DNA of 7,411 nucleotides from Eubacterium sp. (lineage in GTDB: Bacteria > Bacillota > Clostridia > Oscillospirales > Acutalibacteraceae). Below the pieces are notes generated by a model. That model was not told the DNA's origin. It ran no database searches and saw only the letters and a program-made list of their open reading frames with translations. This document shows positions 5,531 to 7,411 of the stretch, in pieces (position 1 is the first letter of the stretch; every line of letters begins with the position of its first letter). The DNA is taken from assembly GCA_029054965.1 (NCBI GenBank), contig JAIDEF010000140.1:1-7411 (forward strand). Direction: 5' to 3'. The position numbers were made by a program, and so were the translations under genes.

Positions 5531-7180
5531 ATGAAAAAATTAATGTGTCTGCTGTTATCAGCAGTGATAATCTTCACCTGCTTTGCAGGCTGTAAGGCAA
5601 AAAGAGTTAATGCTGTAATTAAAAATCTTGAAGGCAATGCTCTTGAATTTGACGACAGCAATGGAGTATCTGTTCACGATCCGTCACTTTTTAAAGCAAA
5701 TGACGGCAAATATTATGTTACCGGCTCACACATTGCAATGGCAAAAAGTGATGATTTGATAAGCTGGAACACAGTTTCATCAGGTGTTTATGACAGCAAC
5801 AGAATACTGACTGCTGACGGAAAAACACTTAGAGAAAGCTATGCAAAAGCATTCGCATGGTGTGATGCTGCACAGACACAGTGGAAGCGCAGTGACGAGG
5901 AGTGGGAAACCAATGTCTGGGCAAGCGATATTATTTATAACGAGGCTATGGGCAAATACTGCTATTATGCCAGCTCATCCGTATGGGGCACAACAGCCTC
6001 TGTAATATGGTTTGCAACAGCAGACAGTCCTGAGGGAACCTTTGAATTCAAAGACTGCCTTGTTTACAGCGGATTTAACATGCTGAGAAAGCTTGGACAA
6101 ATTAAATATCCCACACATTACAGCTTTACAAATATCGGTGATCTGATTGAAAAAGGTGTTTTCACCGAAGAAGAGGTTGAAAAGCAGCGCTGGTTTGACA
6201 CCGAAGGCAGCTATGACTGTTCCTTCGGTGCAGCACCAAACTGCATTGACCCTGCACCATTCTATGACAAGGACGGCAATCTTTGGCTGAGCTATGGTTC
6301 ATTCAGCGGCGGTATATACGTTATTCCTCTTGTAGAAGAAACAGGAATGCCTGATTATGAAACGATGCGAAACAGTGATGACTATGATATTTATTTCGGC
6401 AAGCAGATTTCACGCACGAATGAGGAAACTGAAAATACAGGCGAAGGACCATTCATTACGTATGACCGTGAAAGCGGCTACTACTATTTCTTCCTGACCT
6501 ATGGCGGACTGGGTGCTCTTGACGGATATAACATCCGCGAATACAGAAGCAAAAATCCCGACGGACCTTATGTTGATGCTGCAGGAAATGATGCCGCTGA
6601 AATGAAAAGCACAGGCACAAATATTATCGGCAACTATCAGTTCAGCTTTAATGAAAAGGCATATCTTTCAGGCGGTCACAGCTCCTGCATGATTGATGAC
6701 GATGGAAAAATATATCATGCCTACCACACACGCTACAATGATGGTGAGGGCGGTTTCCACAACATACAGATTCATCAGATGCTCAGAAATTCAGACGGAT
6801 GGCTTACAATGCTTCCTCTTTCATATAACGGCGAAACGGCCAAGGCTGTCACCCTTAATGATATTGCAGGAAGCTATGAGCTTATATTGTTCAAAAATGA
6901 AACACAGAAAACCGATGACTGGTCAAAGGTTAATGATATCATAAATACTCCTGTTAAAGCTGAAATAAGCAGTGATGGTAAACTGTCTATTGACGAAAAA
7001 AGCTGTGAATTTAAGCTTGATGATAACTCATACACCTTCACCGCTGTTATTGACGGCACCTCCTTTAAAGGCGTATTCTGTGAAGGTACAACAGATACCG
7101 GCGAAAAGAAAATGACTATGTCAGCGCTTGCAGGCAATAATCAATGCATCTGGGCAGTAGACAAAGTAAATACAGAATAA
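5531..7180 (+). CDS. GH43 endo-alpha-1,5-L-arabinanase-like lipoprotein
   Basis: 549 residues. The N-terminus is a lipoprotein signal: MKK, a hydrophobic stretch, then FAGC with Cys21 as the likely lipidated residue, so the enzyme would sit on the outer face of the membrane. The GH43 five-bladed propeller follows (about 45-430), with candidate catalytic residues Asp50 in VHDPS (base), Asp240 in CIDPAPF (pKa modulator) and Glu305 in GEGPF (acid). His383 in GGHSS is the likely metal-coordinating His seen in arabinanases. A beta-rich C-terminal domain (about 440-549) resembles the C-terminal domain of Bacillus AbnB/Abn2-type arabinanases. An extra segment at about 180-235 lies before Asp240. The expected role is cutting arabinan side chains of pectin outside the cell. 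The ATG has AGGTG (5522-5526) upstream. Other GH43 activities (arabinofuranosidase, xylosidase) remain possible, and no transporter or sugar regulator is adjacent. Confidence 0.88.
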   Translation: MKKLMCLLLSAVIIFTCFAGCKAKRVNAVIKNLEGNALEFDDSNGVSVHDPSLFKANDGKYYVTGSHIAMAKSDDLISWNTVSSGVYDSNRILTADGKTLRESYAKAFAWCDAAQTQWKRSDEEWETNVWASDIIYNEAMGKYCYYASSSVWGTTASVIWFATADSPEGTFEFKDCLVYSGFNMLRKLGQIKYPTHYSFTNIGDLIEKGVFTEEEVEKQRWFDTEGSYDCSFGAAPNCIDPAPFYDKDGNLWLSYGSFSGGIYVIPLVEETGMPDYETMRNSDDYDIYFGKQISRTNEETENTGEGPFITYDRESGYYYFFLTYGGLGALDGYNIREYRSKNPDGPYVDAAGNDAAEMKSTGTNIIGNYQFSFNEKAYLSGGHSSCMIDDDGKIYHAYHTRYNDGEGGFHNIQIHQMLRNSDGWLTMLPLSYNGETAKAVTLNDIAGSYELILFKNETQKTDDWSKVNDIINTPVKAEISSDGKLSIDEKSCEFKLDDNSYTFTAVIDGTSFKGVFCEGTTDTGEKKMTMSALAGNNQCIWAVDKVNTE

Positions 7181-7184
7181 TAAT

Positions 7185-7225
7185 ATCCCTGATACGGAAC
7201 AAAACCGTATCAGGGATTATTTTTT
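7185..7225 (+). terminator. Intrinsic terminator after the GH43 gene
   Basis: A perfect 13-bp stem (7185-7197 with 7205-7217) around a 7-base loop, then six T at 7220-7225. It begins five bases after the stop codon and ends the trpB/GH43 transcript. Confidence 0.95.
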
Positions 7226-7229
7226 GCAT

Positions 7230-7265
7230 TAAATAAGAAAATGACGGCAGATTACTCTGCCGTCA
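7230..7265 (-). terminator. Intrinsic terminator for the convergent minus-strand gene
   Basis: TGACGGCAG (7242-7250) pairs perfectly with CTGCCGTCA (7257-7265), a 9-bp GC-rich stem with a 6-base loop. Read on the minus strand it is followed by TTTTCTTATTT. It lies about 26 bases beyond the stop of the minus-strand frame, as expected for that gene's end. Confidence 0.8.
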
Positions 7266-7291
7266 CCCTCCGGAGATTTATCTGATGTCAG

Positions 7292-7411
7292 TTAGCTAAC
7301 ATAGAATTTATCGCTCCAACCGGTATAAACCTTTGTTTCAACACCATTAATCACTTCAGTCTTGTAAGTTCTTATAATCAGATAAGTATTATTTGTAGTA
7401 TTCATATAAAT
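7292..7411 (-). CDS. C-terminal fragment of a convergent gene, possibly ending in a fibronectin-III-like domain
   Basis: On the minus strand a frame enters from the window edge and ends at TAA (7292-7294). It gives 39 residues with TYLIIRTYKT, NGVETKVYTGWSD and FYVS at the end. The alternation of hydrophobic residues, the R-x-Y strand and the Y-x-x-W-S turn resemble the last two strands of fibronectin type III repeats found in secreted clostridial proteins. A terminator just beyond the stop supports a real gene end. An internal Met (third visible codon) would give a 37-residue protein, but a longer gene cut by the window is far likelier. The domain call rests on a short stretch and is tentative. 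Confidence 0.6.
   Translation of the reverse strand: MYMNTTNNTYLIIRTYKTEVINGVETKVYTGWSDKFYVS

Noticed and set aside
1..7411. Mobile element, CRISPR array, phage or defence genes
   Set aside because: No transposase or integrase motifs, terminal inverted repeats, regularly spaced repeats or defence domains were seen on either strand; the plus-strand genes have recognisable homologues and similar base composition.
1..7411. tRNA or rRNA genes
   Set aside because: No tRNA-like cloverleaf with a GTTCGA-type T loop and no rRNA-like conserved stretch was found; the tRNA-related sequence at 4081-4095 is the T-box element.

Overview
The window looks like chromosomal DNA from a Gram-positive anaerobe of the Clostridia, most likely a gut or rumen Ruminococcaceae/Oscillospiraceae member. 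The grounds are moderately AT-rich DNA, strong GGAGG ribosome sites, a tRNA-sensing T-box leader (a device mostly of Firmicutes), a lipoprotein arabinan-degrading GH43 enzyme, and the tail of a probable fibronectin-III-type surface protein. The genus cannot be fixed from the sequence alone.

Layout. Positions 1-126 are a promoter region with three copies of a 14-16 base AT-rich repeat, a 12-bp palindrome and a hairpin. Three tightly packed plus-strand genes follow (127-3844). The first is a fused TsaC/Sua5-CoaE protein (tRNA t6A synthesis plus the last step of CoA synthesis). The second is an M18 zinc aminopeptidase that overlaps it by 4 bases. The third is a short asparaginase-like protein 5 bases further on. 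No terminator follows the third gene. Instead, a good sigma-A-type promoter lies across its stop codon and starts a second unit.

The second unit opens with a complete tryptophan T-box leader (about 3881-4150). It has a TGG specifier, a TGGC bulge that fits the G discriminator base of bacterial tRNA-Trp, an antiterminator and a 14-bp terminator. After the terminator lies an 8-codon reading frame with a strong ribosome site and one Trp codon (encoding MLTKRWRS), then an orphan trpB with no trpA beside it. This resembles the two-layer T-box plus Trp leader-peptide control known for the Bacillus subtilis rtpA (anti-TRAP) operon, here apparently applied to a biosynthetic gene. It is the most interesting signal in the window.

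A secreted GH43 endo-arabinanase lipoprotein follows trpB after only 36 bases. It ends at a strong terminator. A back-to-back hairpin then serves a convergent minus-strand gene, of which only the last 39 codons are present.

Most of the window is housekeeping and sugar-polymer metabolism. I see no mobile element, CRISPR array, tRNA, rRNA or defence system. The unusual points are the TsaC-CoaE fusion with its altered P-loop, the reduced asparaginase with a changed active site, and the layered control in front of an orphan trpB.
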